This document shows positions 34,356-42,705 of a stretch of DNA of 64,000 nucleotides, in pieces (positions within the stretch are counted from its first letter, which is position 1; the number at the start of each line of letters is the position of its first letter). Location of the stretch: contig NZ_JAHWGT010000024.1 of NCBI RefSeq assembly GCF_020873895.1, forward strand, positions 46,448-110,447, given 5' to 3'. This stretch comes from Streptomyces sp. DH12. GTDB lineage: Bacteria; Actinomycetota; Actinomycetes; Streptomycetales; Streptomycetaceae. A model generated the notes under the pieces. The model did not search any database, was not told the DNA's origin, and saw only the letters and a list, made by a program, of their open reading frames with translations. The translations under genes and the position numbers were made by a program.

Positions 34356-34695
34356 GCCCCTCCCGCCGGAGGCGGCACTGACGCTGGCCGCGCTGCTCGC
34401 CGGCCCCGACCCCGTGAGCGGCGCCCTGCGCGCCCAGGTCCGGCACACGCGGGTGACGGGCCGGTGCGGTTGCGGCTGCGTGACGGTCGACCTGGTCGTG
34501 GACCGCGCGGCGGTCCCACCGGCCCCGGCGCACCCGAACCCGGCCGCGGACGCCTGGTACGCCGGACCGGACGGCGCCGGGGTCATGGTCTTCACCGAGG
34601 ACGGCTACCTCTCGTCCCTGGAGGTCTACGCGGCGTCCGGGGACCCGGTCACGGCCTGGCCGAAGCCGAGCTTCGCCGCCTCGCCGGAGGACTGA
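34348..34695 (+). CDS. hypothetical protein coupled to msrA
   Basis: A 115-residue protein whose ATG lies 8 bases inside the end of msrA. A Cys-rich turn ([15 protein letters not shown]) and a beta-rich C-terminal half ([18 protein letters not shown]) are seen. No signal peptide or membrane segment is present. I do not recognise the family; it may be a small immunity-like or accessory protein. Confidence 0.65.
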   Translation: MAEPLPPEAALTLAALLAGPDPVSGALRAQVRHTRVTGRCGCGCVTVDLVVDRAAVPPAPAHPNPAADAWYAGPDGAGVMVFTEDGYLSSLEVYAASGDPVTAWPKPSFAASPED

Positions 34696-35006
34696 GCGGG
34701 CCCCGTCGACGGCCGGTCCGGTCCGACGACGGGCAGCGGCGTCCCCGGCCGTCCTCCCGCCGGACAGCGGTGGGAGGTCGGGGCGCCCCCGACGTCGGCG
34801 ACGGTGCCGCTCCCGGCCCCGCCGAGGACATGAGGACTCCCTCGTCTGTCCCAAGTGGCCGGGAGCGGCCCCATTCCTCCCCGCGGACGGGATGCCTCCG
34901 CCTCAAGTGATCCTCAATTGGCTGGTCTTCGCCGCTTCTTGGCTGGCAGGCTTCCGCTCGACCGGTCAGCCGAACACGGCTGATCCGAAACGAGGGGGAC
35001 CCAATC
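34696..35006. other. 311-bp spacer before a secreted protein gene
   Basis: No gene was recognised. The last 60 bases hold the leader of the secreted protein, with GAGGGGG as ribosome site 7-13 bases before its ATG. The rest is GC-rich with no clear promoter. Confidence 0.4.
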
Positions 35007-35537
35007 ATGAGACGCGCTCTCAGTGCCGCGCTCGCCACTGTCGTGGTCAGTGGCGGAATCGTCGTGGGCACGGCGGCGCCGGCGTTCGCGGCCTGCGACC
35101 AGTCGGGGACGTTCTACTCGATCCTCAACAAGAAGACGGTGTGGAAGAACACCAACGTCCACAGCGACTGGGCCAGGCCGGGCGTCACCATCAGCTACGC
35201 GAAGAACAAGACCGGCACCTGGACCGCCACCGGCACCGCCACCGTGGGTGCCGACGCGGGAGTGATCTTCGCCAAGGCGTCCACCTCGTTCAGCGTCGCG
35301 GTCGGCAAGAGCTGGTCGCAGTCCGACACGTGGACCTACTCGGCCACGGTGCAGAAGAAGACGGGCAAGTCCCGGGGCCGGCTGATGATGCAGCACGAGG
35401 CCAAGAGCTTCACGGCGCACAAGTACCGCGTGTCCACCGGCGCCGGCGGCGCCTGCAAGGCCACGACGATCTACAAGGCCAACATCGTCGCCCCGGTCAA
35501 GAAGAGCAGCAACCTGTGGGGCATCGAGTACAACTGA
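35007..35537 (+). CDS. small secreted protein of unknown function
   Basis: A 176-residue protein with a signal peptide (basic MRR, hydrophobic LSAALATVVVSGGIVVGTAA, cleavage near AFA-AC). The mature part of about 145 residues is rich in Ser, Thr and Lys with a predicted beta structure (TWTATGTATVGADAGVIF, SWSQSDTWTYSATV). It has two cysteines (early CDQSG and late GACKAT) that could form a disulfide. Its strand pattern resembles pore-forming or lectin-like folds only loosely. A strong terminator follows. Confidence 0.8.
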   Translation: MRRALSAALATVVVSGGIVVGTAAPAFAACDQSGTFYSILNKKTVWKNTNVHSDWARPGVTISYAKNKTGTWTATGTATVGADAGVIFAKASTSFSVAVGKSWSQSDTWTYSATVQKKTGKSRGRLMMQHEAKSFTAHKYRVSTGAGGACKATTIYKANIVAPVKKSSNLWGIEYN

Positions 35538-35556
35538 CGCCCTGAGACGTGGTGAG

Positions 35557-35598
35557 GCCGCCGGCCCCCGGGTGATCGTCCGCCCGGGGGCCGGCGGC
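35557..35598. terminator. Hairpin terminator after the secreted protein gene
   Basis: A perfect 16-bp stem (35557-35572 with 35583-35598) with a 10-base loop lies 19 bp beyond the stop and before the convergent DUF1330 gene. Confidence 0.78.
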
Positions 35599-35624
35599 GT
35601 TCTCCGGGCCTCTCCCGGGTGCGG

Positions 35625-35975
35625 TCAGGGGAGTCGGGCCGTGCGGAGCGCCGCGGCGGTCGTGGCCGGGTCGTAGTTCGGCGGGAGGCCGTCGATGAGG
35701 ATCAGGTCGCCGTCCAGGTGGCGGGTGCGCAGGGGCAGGAGCTCCTGGTAGGCGGGCGAGTCGTACCAGGCGCGGGCGTGGGACATGGACGGGAAGGCGA
35801 CGATGACCACGGCGTCCGGCCAGTCGCCCTCGCGGACCTCGCGCTCGGGCGCGCCGTGGATGAGGAAGCGGCCGTCGTACGGGTCCAGGGTGCCCTGGAC
35901 CCGCTCCATGTAGGTGAGGACCTCGTCATGGAGGGTGTCGGTCGGGCGCAGCCGGGCTATCGCGTACGCGGGCAT
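35625..35975 (-). CDS. DUF1330 domain protein
   Basis: A 116-residue alpha/beta-barrel (ferredoxin-like, dimeric) protein with the DUF1330 pattern: YAIARLRPTDTLHDEVLTYMERV, GRFLIHGA, VVIVAFPSMSHARAWYDS and YQELLPLR. Start ATG 35975 has AGGGGA upstream. The family has no established reaction. The longer upstream frame runs through a repeat region and is rejected. Confidence 0.85.
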   Translation of the reverse strand: MPAYAIARLRPTDTLHDEVLTYMERVQGTLDPYDGRFLIHGAPEREVREGDWPDAVVIVAFPSMSHARAWYDSPAYQELLPLRTRHLDGDLILIDGLPPNYDPATTAAALRTARLP

Positions 35976-36065
35976 GGGGTCCCCTCTCCTCGACCCGCCT
36001 GCCGGCAGGCGGTGTCGATCTCCCAGGGTGCCCGACGGCGGGGACGGGGGGAAGGGGTGTCGATC

Positions 36066-36150
36066 ATCCGTCGGCACGTCGGTACAGCGGCACGGCGGCA
36101 CTGCGGCACGGCGGCACTGCGGTTCGGCGGCACGGCGGCACGGCGCGGCG
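36066..36150. repeat. Imperfect GC-rich tandem repeat
   Basis: Variants of a 9-base unit (GGCACTGCG, GGCACGGCG, GGTTCGGCG) follow one another about eight times between the DUF1330 and alcohol dehydrogenase genes. The unit length is a multiple of three and the array has no spacers, so it is a slippage-type repeat rather than a CRISPR. Confidence 0.6.
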
Positions 36151-36272
36151 CCCCGGCGCACCGCGGGGGTGCTCCGGGGCGCCGGGGGCCGCAGGTGTCA
36201 GCGGCGGGTGACCGTGAAGGCGCACCAGGATCGGCGCGGGGCGGCGGCCTTGCCGGCGGCCGCCCCGACGCG

Positions 36273-37316
36273 TCAGAGGGTCGCGGTGTCGATGACGAAG
36301 CGGTAGCGGACGTCGCCGGCGAGGACCCGCTCGTACGCCTCGTTGACCTGGTCGGCGCGGATGACCTCGATCTCCGCGCCCAGGCCGTGCTCGGCGCAGA
36401 AGTCCAGCATCTCCTGGGTCTCCGCGATGCCGCCGATCATGGAGCCGGCGAGCGTCCTGCGGCCGTTGATGAGGGAGAAGAGGTTGAGGGAGACGGGCTC
36501 CTCCGGCGCGCCGACGTTCACGAGCGCGCCGTCCGTCTTCAGCAGGCCGAGGTAGGCGCCGAAGTCCAGCGGGGCCGAGACCGTGGAGACGATCAGGTCG
36601 AAGGTGCCGGCCAGCCGCTCGAAGGTGGCGGGGTCGCTCGTCGCGTGGAAGTGGTCGGCGCCGAGCTTGCGGCCGTCCGCCTCCTTGCGGAGGGTCTGGC
36701 TGAGGACGGTCACCTCGGCGCCCATGGCGTGGGCGATCTTCACGCCCATGTGGCCGAGGCCGCCCAGGCCGACGACGGCGACCTTCTTGCCGGGGCCGGC
36801 CTGCCAGCGCGCGAGCGGCGAGTACAGGGTGATGCCGGCGCACAGCAGGGGGGCGGCGACGTCGAGGGGGAGCGCGTCGGGTATGCGGAGGGTGTAGTTC
36901 TCGTCGACGACGATGTGCGTCGAGTAGCCGCCGTAGGTGGGCCCGCCGTTCCGGTCGAGGGCGTTGTACGTGCCGGTCATGCCGCGCACGCAGTACTGCT
37001 CCAGGCCCTGGCGGCAGTACGCGCACTCCCGGCAGGAGTCGACGAAGCAGCCCACGCCGACCCGGTCTCCGACGCGGAACCGCGTCACCGACGGGCCGGC
37101 CTCGGTCACCACGCCGGCGATCTCGTGGCCGGGCACCATCGGGTAGATGCCCTCGCCCCATCCGTCGCGGGCCTGGTGGATGTCGGAGTGGCAGATGCCC
37201 GCGTACCGGATCTCGATGAGGACGTCGTGCTCGCCCACCGCGCGGCGCGGCACGGTGGTGCGCTCCAGCGGGGCCTTGGGGGCGGGGGCGGCGTATGCGG
37301 GTACGTTCGTGGTCAT
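36273..37316 (-). CDS. zinc-dependent NAD(P) alcohol dehydrogenase
   Basis: A 347-residue medium-chain dehydrogenase of the cinnamyl-alcohol type. The catalytic zinc ligands are Cys42 in GICHSD and the His in [10 protein letters not shown]; the structural zinc set is [15 protein letters not shown]. The Rossmann motif is [12 protein letters not shown]. The likely reaction is reversible oxidation of aldehydes/alcohols; substrate range cannot be read from the sequence. It is divergent from the XRE regulator, which may control it. Confidence 0.92.
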   Translation of the reverse strand: MTTNVPAYAAPAPKAPLERTTVPRRAVGEHDVLIEIRYAGICHSDIHQARDGWGEGIYPMVPGHEIAGVVTEAGPSVTRFRVGDRVGVGCFVDSCRECAYCRQGLEQYCVRGMTGTYNALDRNGGPTYGGYSTHIVVDENYTLRIPDALPLDVAAPLLCAGITLYSPLARWQAGPGKKVAVVGLGGLGHMGVKIAHAMGAEVTVLSQTLRKEADGRKLGADHFHATSDPATFERLAGTFDLIVSTVSAPLDFGAYLGLLKTDGALVNVGAPEEPVSLNLFSLINGRRTLAGSMIGGIAETQEMLDFCAEHGLGAEIEVIRADQVNEAYERVLAGDVRYRFVIDTATL

Positions 37317-37443
37317 ACCGGCGATCCTGCCTGCCACCTGCGGTTCCACCCAGCCCCCTGGTGTACGTACCACCGGCGTGCGTACCACTGGCAGGGACAG
37401 GGACGGCGGGCGTGCCCGGCGGGGCGGCCGGGATACTGGGGGC

Positions 37444-38376
37444 ATGGACCAGCGTGCCGAGCTCAGCGAGTTCCTCCGTTCCCGGCGTGCCCGGTTGAAG
37501 CCCGAGGACGTCGGCCTGCCGGCGCTGGGGCGGCTGCGGCGGGTGCCGGGGCTGCGCCGGGAGGAGCTGGCGCTGCTGGCCGGGGTGTCCGTCGCGTACT
37601 ACACGCGGCTGGAGCAGGGGAACGGGCAGAACGTCTCCACCGAGGTGCTGGACGCCATCGCCCGTGCGCTGCGCCTGACGGACGCCGAGCGCGACCACCT
37701 GCTGCACCTGGCGAAGCCCGCGCACGGGAAGCGGAAGCGGTCGCGCGGTTTCCGGCAGCAGACGGTACGGCCCGCCGTGCGCCACCTGCTGGACTCCATG
37801 GACTCGGTGCCCGCCCTCGTCCTGGGGCAGCGGCTGGACGTGCTGGCGTGGAACCGGCTCGCGCGGGCCCTGTTCGGTGACTTCGCCGCGCTGGAGCCGC
37901 AGGAGCGGAACATGGCCCGGCACGTCTTCCTCTCCCCCGCGGCGCGCGACCTGTACGTGGACTGGGAGGCGAAGGCGACGGAGGTGGTGAGCGTGCTGCG
38001 GATGTACGCCGGGTGCTCCGCCGACGACCCGCAGCTCACGACGCTGGTGGGCGACCTGTCCGTACGGAGCACGGAGTTCCGGTCGCTGTGGGCCGCGCAC
38101 ACGGTGCAGGAGAAGGGGCACGGGGTGAAGCGGCTGCGCCACCCGCTGGTCGGGGAGGTGACCCTGTCGTACGAGACCCTGCGGATCCCCGGCGACCACG
38201 ACCAGAGCCTGCTGGCCTACACCGCCGAGCCGGGCTCCCCCGCCGCCGAGTCGCTGCGGCTGCTGGCGAACTGGGGCGTGGACGCCTCCGCCGCCGGGGG
38301 CCCCGCCGCCGGGGAGCCCGCCACCGCGAACGCCTCGGCGGCCTTCGCTCCGCCGGCCGACCCGCGGGACCCCTGA
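37444..38376 (+). CDS. helix-turn-helix regulator with MmyB-like ligand domain
   Basis: A 310-residue XRE regulator. The HTH is [28 protein letters not shown], then [26 protein letters not shown]. The C-terminal MmyB-like domain contains [25 protein letters not shown] and SFETLRIP-like [25 protein letters not shown]. Family members bind small lipophilic ligands and often control an adjacent dehydrogenase. It is divergent from the alcohol dehydrogenase gene. Confidence 0.92.
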   Translation: MDQRAELSEFLRSRRARLKPEDVGLPALGRLRRVPGLRREELALLAGVSVAYYTRLEQGNGQNVSTEVLDAIARALRLTDAERDHLLHLAKPAHGKRKRSRGFRQQTVRPAVRHLLDSMDSVPALVLGQRLDVLAWNRLARALFGDFAALEPQERNMARHVFLSPAARDLYVDWEAKATEVVSVLRMYAGCSADDPQLTTLVGDLSVRSTEFRSLWAAHTVQEKGHGVKRLRHPLVGEVTLSYETLRIPGDHDQSLLAYTAEPGSPAAESLRLLANWGVDASAAGGPAAGEPATANASAAFAPPADPRDP

Positions 38377-38421
38377 GCCGCCCCGCCCCCGGCGCCGCCC
38401 GGACCTCCGGGGCGCGTGCGC

Positions 38422-38470
38422 GACGGAGGCGGCGGCGCTCCCCTCACCGGGGTGCGCCGCCGCCTCCGTC
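38422..38470. terminator. Strong convergent hairpin terminator
   Basis: Perfect 17-bp arms (38422-38438 and 38454-38470) enclose a second small stem (CCCC/GGGG). It stands between the regulator and the L,D-transpeptidase gene, whose 3' ends face each other. Confidence 0.8.
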
Positions 38471-38522
38471 ATGCCGTGGTCCGCGCTCCGGGGGCGCCGG
38501 AGCGCGGAGCGGGCGCCGCGGG

Positions 38523-39782
38523 TCAGAGCGCCGAGCCGGCCTTCCAGTCGGCCCAGCTCATGTTCCAGCCGTTGAGGCCGTTGTCCGGCTTGATCGTCTT
38601 GTCGTTGGAGTTCTTGACGATCACCACGTCGCCGATGAGCGAGTTGTCGTAGAACCACGCGGCGGGCTGCTTCGGGTCGCCGGCGCCCTTCACGTCGTTC
38701 AGGCCCACGCAGCCGTGGCTGGTGTTGGCGTTGCCGAAGACCGAGTCGGCGCCCCAGTAGTTGCCGTGGATGAAGGTGCCCGACGTGGACAGCCGCATGG
38801 CGTGCGGGACGTCCTTGATGTCGTACTCGCCCTTGCCGTCGTCGTCCGTGAACCCGACGGTCGCGCCGTTCATCCGGGTCTCCTTGAACTTCTCGGAGAT
38901 CACCATCTGACCGTTGTAGGTCGGGTTGTCCGGGGAGCCCGCGGAGATCGGGATCGTCTTGACCGTCTTGCCGTCCTGCTGGACGGTCATCTTCTTCGCG
39001 GCGACGTCCACCGTGGAGATCTGGTTGCGGCCGACCTTGAAGGTGACGGTCTTCTGCTGGACGCCGAAGACGCCGTCCGAGCCCTCGACCCCGTCGAGCT
39101 TCAGCTTCAGCGTGACCGTGGAGCCCTCCGCCCAGTACTGCTCGGGGCGGAAGTCGACGCGCTGGTCGTTGAACCAGTGGCCGACGACCTCCTGGCCGCT
39201 GGAGGAGGACACCTCGATGGCCGACTGCACGGCCTTGCGGTCCTTGATCGGCTTGTTGAAGGTGATCGAGACGGGCATGCCGACGCCGACGGTGGAGCCG
39301 TCCTCCGGCGTGAAGTTGCCGATGAAGCTGTTGTCCTTGGAGACGGTGGTGAAGGAGGAGTTCTCGTGGGCCTCGCGGCCCTCGGAGTCCTTCGCCGTCG
39401 CGGCGATCTTGTACGTCGTCGCGCGTTCGAGCTGCTCGGAGGGGGTCCAGCTCTTGCCGTCGGCGGCCATCTCCCCCTTGACCGCCTCGCCGTCGGGGGA
39501 GGTCATGACGACCGAGGTGAGCGTGCCGTCGGCGACGGTGACCTTGGCGTCGTTGTTGATCGAGGCGTTGTTCGCGCCGTTCTTCGGGGTGATCGTTATT
39601 CGGGCCTGCGAGGTCTTCTGCGCGGCGGCCTCGTCGACCTGGGCCTGTGAGCCGTCCGGACTCCCGCTGCTGCCGTTGGCCGCGTCGGTCTTCTCACCGT
39701 CGTTGCAGGCGGTGAGCGCCAGCACGCCGCTCAGCAGTGCGGACGCGGCCACCAGGCCCCTGCGCCGCTTACCGTCCGTCAT
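38523..39782 (-). CDS. L,D-transpeptidase lipoprotein
   Basis: A 419-residue cell-wall enzyme forming 3-3 peptidoglycan cross-links. A lipoprotein signal peptide ends in LALTAC (Cys26). Two Ig-like domains follow (ITPKNGANNASINNDAKVTV and ENSSFTTVSKDNSF-like repeats), then a YkuD catalytic domain with HGNYWG and the active Cys in SHGCVGLND. The ATG at 39782 is chosen because GGAGAAG lies 7 bases upstream; the ATG at 39797 has none. Architecture matches mycobacterial LdtMt2-like enzymes. Confidence 0.93.
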   Translation of the reverse strand: MTDGKRRRGLVAASALLSGVLALTACNDGEKTDAANGSSGSPDGSQAQVDEAAAQKTSQARITITPKNGANNASINNDAKVTVADGTLTSVVMTSPDGEAVKGEMAADGKSWTPSEQLERATTYKIAATAKDSEGREAHENSSFTTVSKDNSFIGNFTPEDGSTVGVGMPVSITFNKPIKDRKAVQSAIEVSSSSGQEVVGHWFNDQRVDFRPEQYWAEGSTVTLKLKLDGVEGSDGVFGVQQKTVTFKVGRNQISTVDVAAKKMTVQQDGKTVKTIPISAGSPDNPTYNGQMVISEKFKETRMNGATVGFTDDDGKGEYDIKDVPHAMRLSTSGTFIHGNYWGADSVFGNANTSHGCVGLNDVKGAGDPKQPAAWFYDNSLIGDVVIVKNSNDKTIKPDNGLNGWNMSWADWKAGSAL

Positions 39783-40098
39783 CACACGCTTCTCCATTAT
39801 CGCGGATATCCTGCTCGACTCTTCACCAGAACGCCCATATCACCCTGCCCCGTTCCCCCCGGGGCAAGGTGTGGGGAACACCACTGATCGACGCACGAGC
39901 GGGCGGCTCGGTTCCCGACGGGGTGTGGCCCCGGCCGCACGCGCCGGGGGCGCGCGGTACCGGGGCTCAGCAGGATGTCACGACCGCGCTTCAGCCGCGC
40001 CGCCCGTCCGCCCCCCGGCCACCGCCGCCCCCCTCACCGCTGCCGCCGCCGTCACGGTCGCCGCTGGCACTGCCGGTGGGCGCCGCTGGCCGTCGGCG
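39783..40098. other. 316-bp spacer, GC-rich
   Basis: No gene was recognised. The left part carries the leader of the L,D-transpeptidase gene; the right part is a CCG/GCC-rich tract lying after the stop of the acidic protein gene and may hold its terminator. Confidence 0.4.
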
Positions 40099-40470
40099 TC
40101 ACTGCCGGTCGGCGCCGCTGCCGTCGGCGTCGCTGTCGTCGCGATCGTCGTCGTCGAAGTCGTCGTCGTCGTCGACGAGCCAGGCGTCCACGTCCGGGTC
40201 GTACGCCGCCTGCTCGCTGCTCCACGACGCCTGGACGAGCTCCACCCCGGGCACCTCGCCGACCAACTGGAAGGGCTCGACGAGGTACGCGAGCGCTTCC
40301 GCTTCGTCCTCGCGGACGGCCGCCCGGGCGTGCGCCCGCTCCTCGTCGGGCATGTACTCGTCGTCGCCGATCCGTCGCAGTGCGGCGTCGGTCAGCTCGT
40401 CCCGCTCGGTCACCTCCAGCACCAGGTCCACGCGAAGCCGTACATACCGTGAGGTCTCAGAAGAGGTCAT
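40099..40470 (-). CDS. small acidic protein of unknown function
   Basis: A 123-residue soluble protein with a structured N-terminal part (YVRLRVDLVLEVTERDELTDAALRRIGDDEY) and an Asp-rich tail (VDDDDDFDDDDRDDSDADGS) encoded by GTC/GTCATC-type repeats. The start ATG 40470 follows from the conserved-looking first strand. No known domain was recognised. Confidence 0.75.
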   Translation of the reverse strand: MTSSETSRYVRLRVDLVLEVTERDELTDAALRRIGDDEYMPDEERAHARAAVREDEAEALAYLVEPFQLVGEVPGVELVQASWSSEQAAYDPDVDAWLVDDDDDFDDDDRDDSDADGSGADRQ

Positions 40471-40576
40471 ATGACGGAGCGTAAGCCGCCCGCGGGCACG
40501 ACTTTTCCGCGACCCGCTGTGTTCACTAGCATCTGCGCAACACCCAATTCTCGGTTCCGCAAGGGGATCTGAACCT

Positions 40577-40912
40577 GTGTCCGTCGCACGCCGACCTCTG
40601 CTGACCGCCACCGCCGCCGGGACGCTGCTCGGCGCCCTGTGGTTCGTGCCCTCGGCGAACGCCACCGTCGAGGAGCCGGGCGCCCCGGAGTCCAGCCGCC
40701 GGACGGCGAGAGACGCCACCGACGTGCGTGCCGCCGCGGCCGGCGGCACGCCGGAGGGCCGGTCCGGGGCGACCCCTCAGCAGCTGAGGCTGGCCGAGAC
40801 CGGCAGCGGCGTGGACACCTCGCCGTACCTGCTCGGTGGCACGGCCTTCCTCGCCGTCGGCGTCGGCCTCGTCACGTTCGCGGTACGGCGCGGGGCGCAC
40901 GCGGCGTCCTGA
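40577..40912 (+). CDS. small cell-wall protein with LAxTG sortase signal
   Basis: A 111-residue precursor. It has a signal peptide (LLTATAAGTLLGALWFVPSANA), a short polar Gly/Ala/Arg-rich region of about 50 residues, then LAETG, a membrane span (LLGGTAFLAVGVGLVTFAV) and RRGAH. This is a complete cell-wall sorting signal of the class E (LAxTG) type used by Streptomyces sortases. The exposed part is very short. GTG start with AGGGGA upstream. Confidence 0.85.
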   Translation: MSVARRPLLTATAAGTLLGALWFVPSANATVEEPGAPESSRRTARDATDVRAAAAGGTPEGRSGATPQQLRLAETGSGVDTSPYLLGGTAFLAVGVGLVTFAVRRGAHAAS

Positions 40913-40926
40913 CCGCGTGCGCCCCG

Positions 40927-40989
40927 GCCCCCGCGGCGCCGCCCCGCCCCGCCGGGCGGTCCCCCGCCGGGCGGGCCGCCCCGCGGGGG
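40927..40989. terminator. Long GC-rich inverted repeat after the sortase substrate gene
   Basis: GCCCCCGCGG near 40927 and CCGCGGGGGC near 40989 are inverted, and the intervening GC blocks pair further (CCCGCCC with GGGCGGG). It lies between the convergent LAxTG and hutH genes. Confidence 0.55.
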
Positions 40990-40993
40990 CTCC

Positions 40994-42541
40994 TCAGGCG
41001 AGCGGCCCGGTGACCTGCTCGGCCGCGGCGACGACTCCGCCGGCCCGGACGAAGGCGTCGGCAGCCTCCAGGTCGGGCGCCAGGAACCGGTCCGGGCCGG
41101 GGCCCTCGACGCCGGCGGCGCGCAGCGCGTGGATGACGGCGCGGGAGGCGGGCGCCGGGGTGAGGCCGTGGCGCAGCTCGATCGCGCGGGTCGCGGCGTA
41201 CAGCTCGACGGCGAGGACGCGGTTGAGGTTGCCGATGGCGGTGCGCAGCTTGCGGGCCGCGGACCAGCCCATGGAGACGTGGTCCTCCTGCATGGCGGAC
41301 GACGGGATGGAGTCGGCGGAGGCCGGGACGGCGAGCCGCTTCATCTCGCTGACCAGGGCGGCCTGCGTGTACTGCGCGATCATCAGCCCGGAGTCGACGC
41401 CCGCGTCGTCGGCGAGGAACGGCGGCAGGCCGTGGCTGCGGTTCTTGTCGAGGAGCCGGTCGGTGCGCCGCTCGGCGATGGAGCCGAGGTCGGCCGCGGC
41501 GACGGCGAGGAAGTCGAGGACGTACGCGACGGGGGCGCCGTGGAAGTTGCCGTTGGACTCGACGCGGCCGTCGGACAGGACCACGGGGTTGTCGACGGCG
41601 GCGGCGAGTTCGCGCTCGGCGACCGTCCGGGCGTGCGCCAGGGTGTCGCGGCCGGCGCCGGCGACCTGGGGGGCGCAGCGCACGGAGTAGGCGTCCTGCA
41701 CGCGGGGCGCCTCGTCGGCCTGGTAGTGCCCGACGAGGCCGGAGCCGTCGAGGACGGCGAGCATGTTGGCGGCGGCCGCGCCCTGTCCGGGGTGCGGGCG
41801 GATGGCGTGCAGCTCGGGCCGCAGGACCCTGTCGGTGCCGAGCAGCGCCTCCAGGGAGAGCGCGGCGGTGACGTCGGCCGTCTTGTAGAGCGTCTCCAGG
41901 TCGGCGAGGGCCATGACGAGCATGCCGAGCATGCCGTCGGTGCCGTTGAGGAGGGCGAGCCCCTCCTTCTCGCGCAGCTCGACGGGGGTGATGCCGTGGG
42001 CGGCGAGCAGCTCGGCGGCGGGGCGCACCTCGCCGTCGGGGCCCTCGGCGTCACCCTCGCCCATGAGGGCGAGCGCGCAGTGGGACAGCGGCGCGAGGTC
42101 GCCGGAGCAGCCGAGCGAGCCGTACTCGTGGACGACCGGGGTGATGCCGGCGTTGAGGACGTCGGCCATGGTCCGGGCGACGTGCGGGCGCACGCCGGTG
42201 TGTCCGGAGGCGACGGTCTTCAGGCGCAGGAACATCAGGGCACGGACGACCTCCCGCTCGACGCGCGGGCCCATGCCGGCGGCGTGCGAGCGGACGATGT
42301 TGCGCTGCAGCCGGGCCCGCAGGTCCTGGCCGATGTGCCGCGTGGCGAGCGCCCCGAACCCGGTCGAGACGCCGTAGACCGGCTCCGGCTTGGCGGCGAG
42401 CGCGTCCACGACCTCCCGGGCGCGGGCGAGGGCGTCGAGGGCCTCCTGGGACAGCTCGACGCGGGCGTTGCCGCGGGCGACGGCGATGACGTCGGCGGCG
42501 GTGGTACCGGACGTCCCCACCACGACAGTGTGCATATCCAT
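40994..42541 (-). CDS. hutH: histidine ammonia-lyase
   Basis: Deaminates L-histidine to urocanate, first step of histidine use. The 515-residue protein has YGVSTGFGALA near the N-terminus, the MIO-forming tripeptide in GSLGCSGDLAPLSHCAL (Cys-Ser-Gly rather than the commoner Ala-Ser-Gly), NGTDGMLG, and FHGAPVAYVLDF. ATG 42541 or 42535 are possible starts. A candidate promoter puts the transcription start almost at the ATG, implying a leaderless mRNA. It lies downstream of the GGDEF gene on the same strand, separated by 150 bp. Confidence 0.95.
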   Translation of the reverse strand: MDMHTVVVGTSGTTAADVIAVARGNARVELSQEALDALARAREVVDALAAKPEPVYGVSTGFGALATRHIGQDLRARLQRNIVRSHAAGMGPRVEREVVRALMFLRLKTVASGHTGVRPHVARTMADVLNAGITPVVHEYGSLGCSGDLAPLSHCALALMGEGDAEGPDGEVRPAAELLAAHGITPVELREKEGLALLNGTDGMLGMLVMALADLETLYKTADVTAALSLEALLGTDRVLRPELHAIRPHPGQGAAAANMLAVLDGSGLVGHYQADEAPRVQDAYSVRCAPQVAGAGRDTLAHARTVAERELAAAVDNPVVLSDGRVESNGNFHGAPVAYVLDFLAVAAADLGSIAERRTDRLLDKNRSHGLPPFLADDAGVDSGLMIAQYTQAALVSEMKRLAVPASADSIPSSAMQEDHVSMGWSAARKLRTAIGNLNRVLAVELYAATRAIELRHGLTPAPASRAVIHALRAAGVEGPGPDRFLAPDLEAADAFVRAGGVVAAAEQVTGPLA

Positions 42542-42548
42542 ATTCAGC

Positions 42549-42577
42549 ACCCTACGGACTGAATCCCAACGTGTCAC
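42549..42577 (-). promoter_or_regulatory. Candidate vegetative promoter of hutH
   Basis: On the minus strand GTGACA (42577-42572) and TAGGGT (42554-42549) are separated by 17 bp. The start point would be about 42542, next to the ATG at 42541, so the transcript would have no leader. Confidence 0.5.
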
Positions 42578-42650
42578 TACCCTGCGGCGAGACAGCCCCT
42601 TACCCCCACCCGGCCCCGCACGGGCCACCCGCACGCCCCGACCGCGGCCC

Positions 42651-42705
42651 GCGCCCGCCGGCCAGGCGCCCGCCGGCCAGGCGCCCGCCGGTCAGGCGCC
42701 CGGGC
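42651..42705. repeat. 15-bp tandem repeat, about 3.5 copies
   Basis: GCCAGGCGCCCGCCG is present at 42661-42675 and 42676-42690, with a near-copy at 42691-42705 and a partial one before 42661. It covers the stop codon of the GGDEF gene and the start of the spacer to hutH. Confidence 0.75.

Noticed and set aside
36066-36150. CRISPR array
   Set aside because: Units are about 9 bp, adjacent and without spacers, and no cas genes are present.
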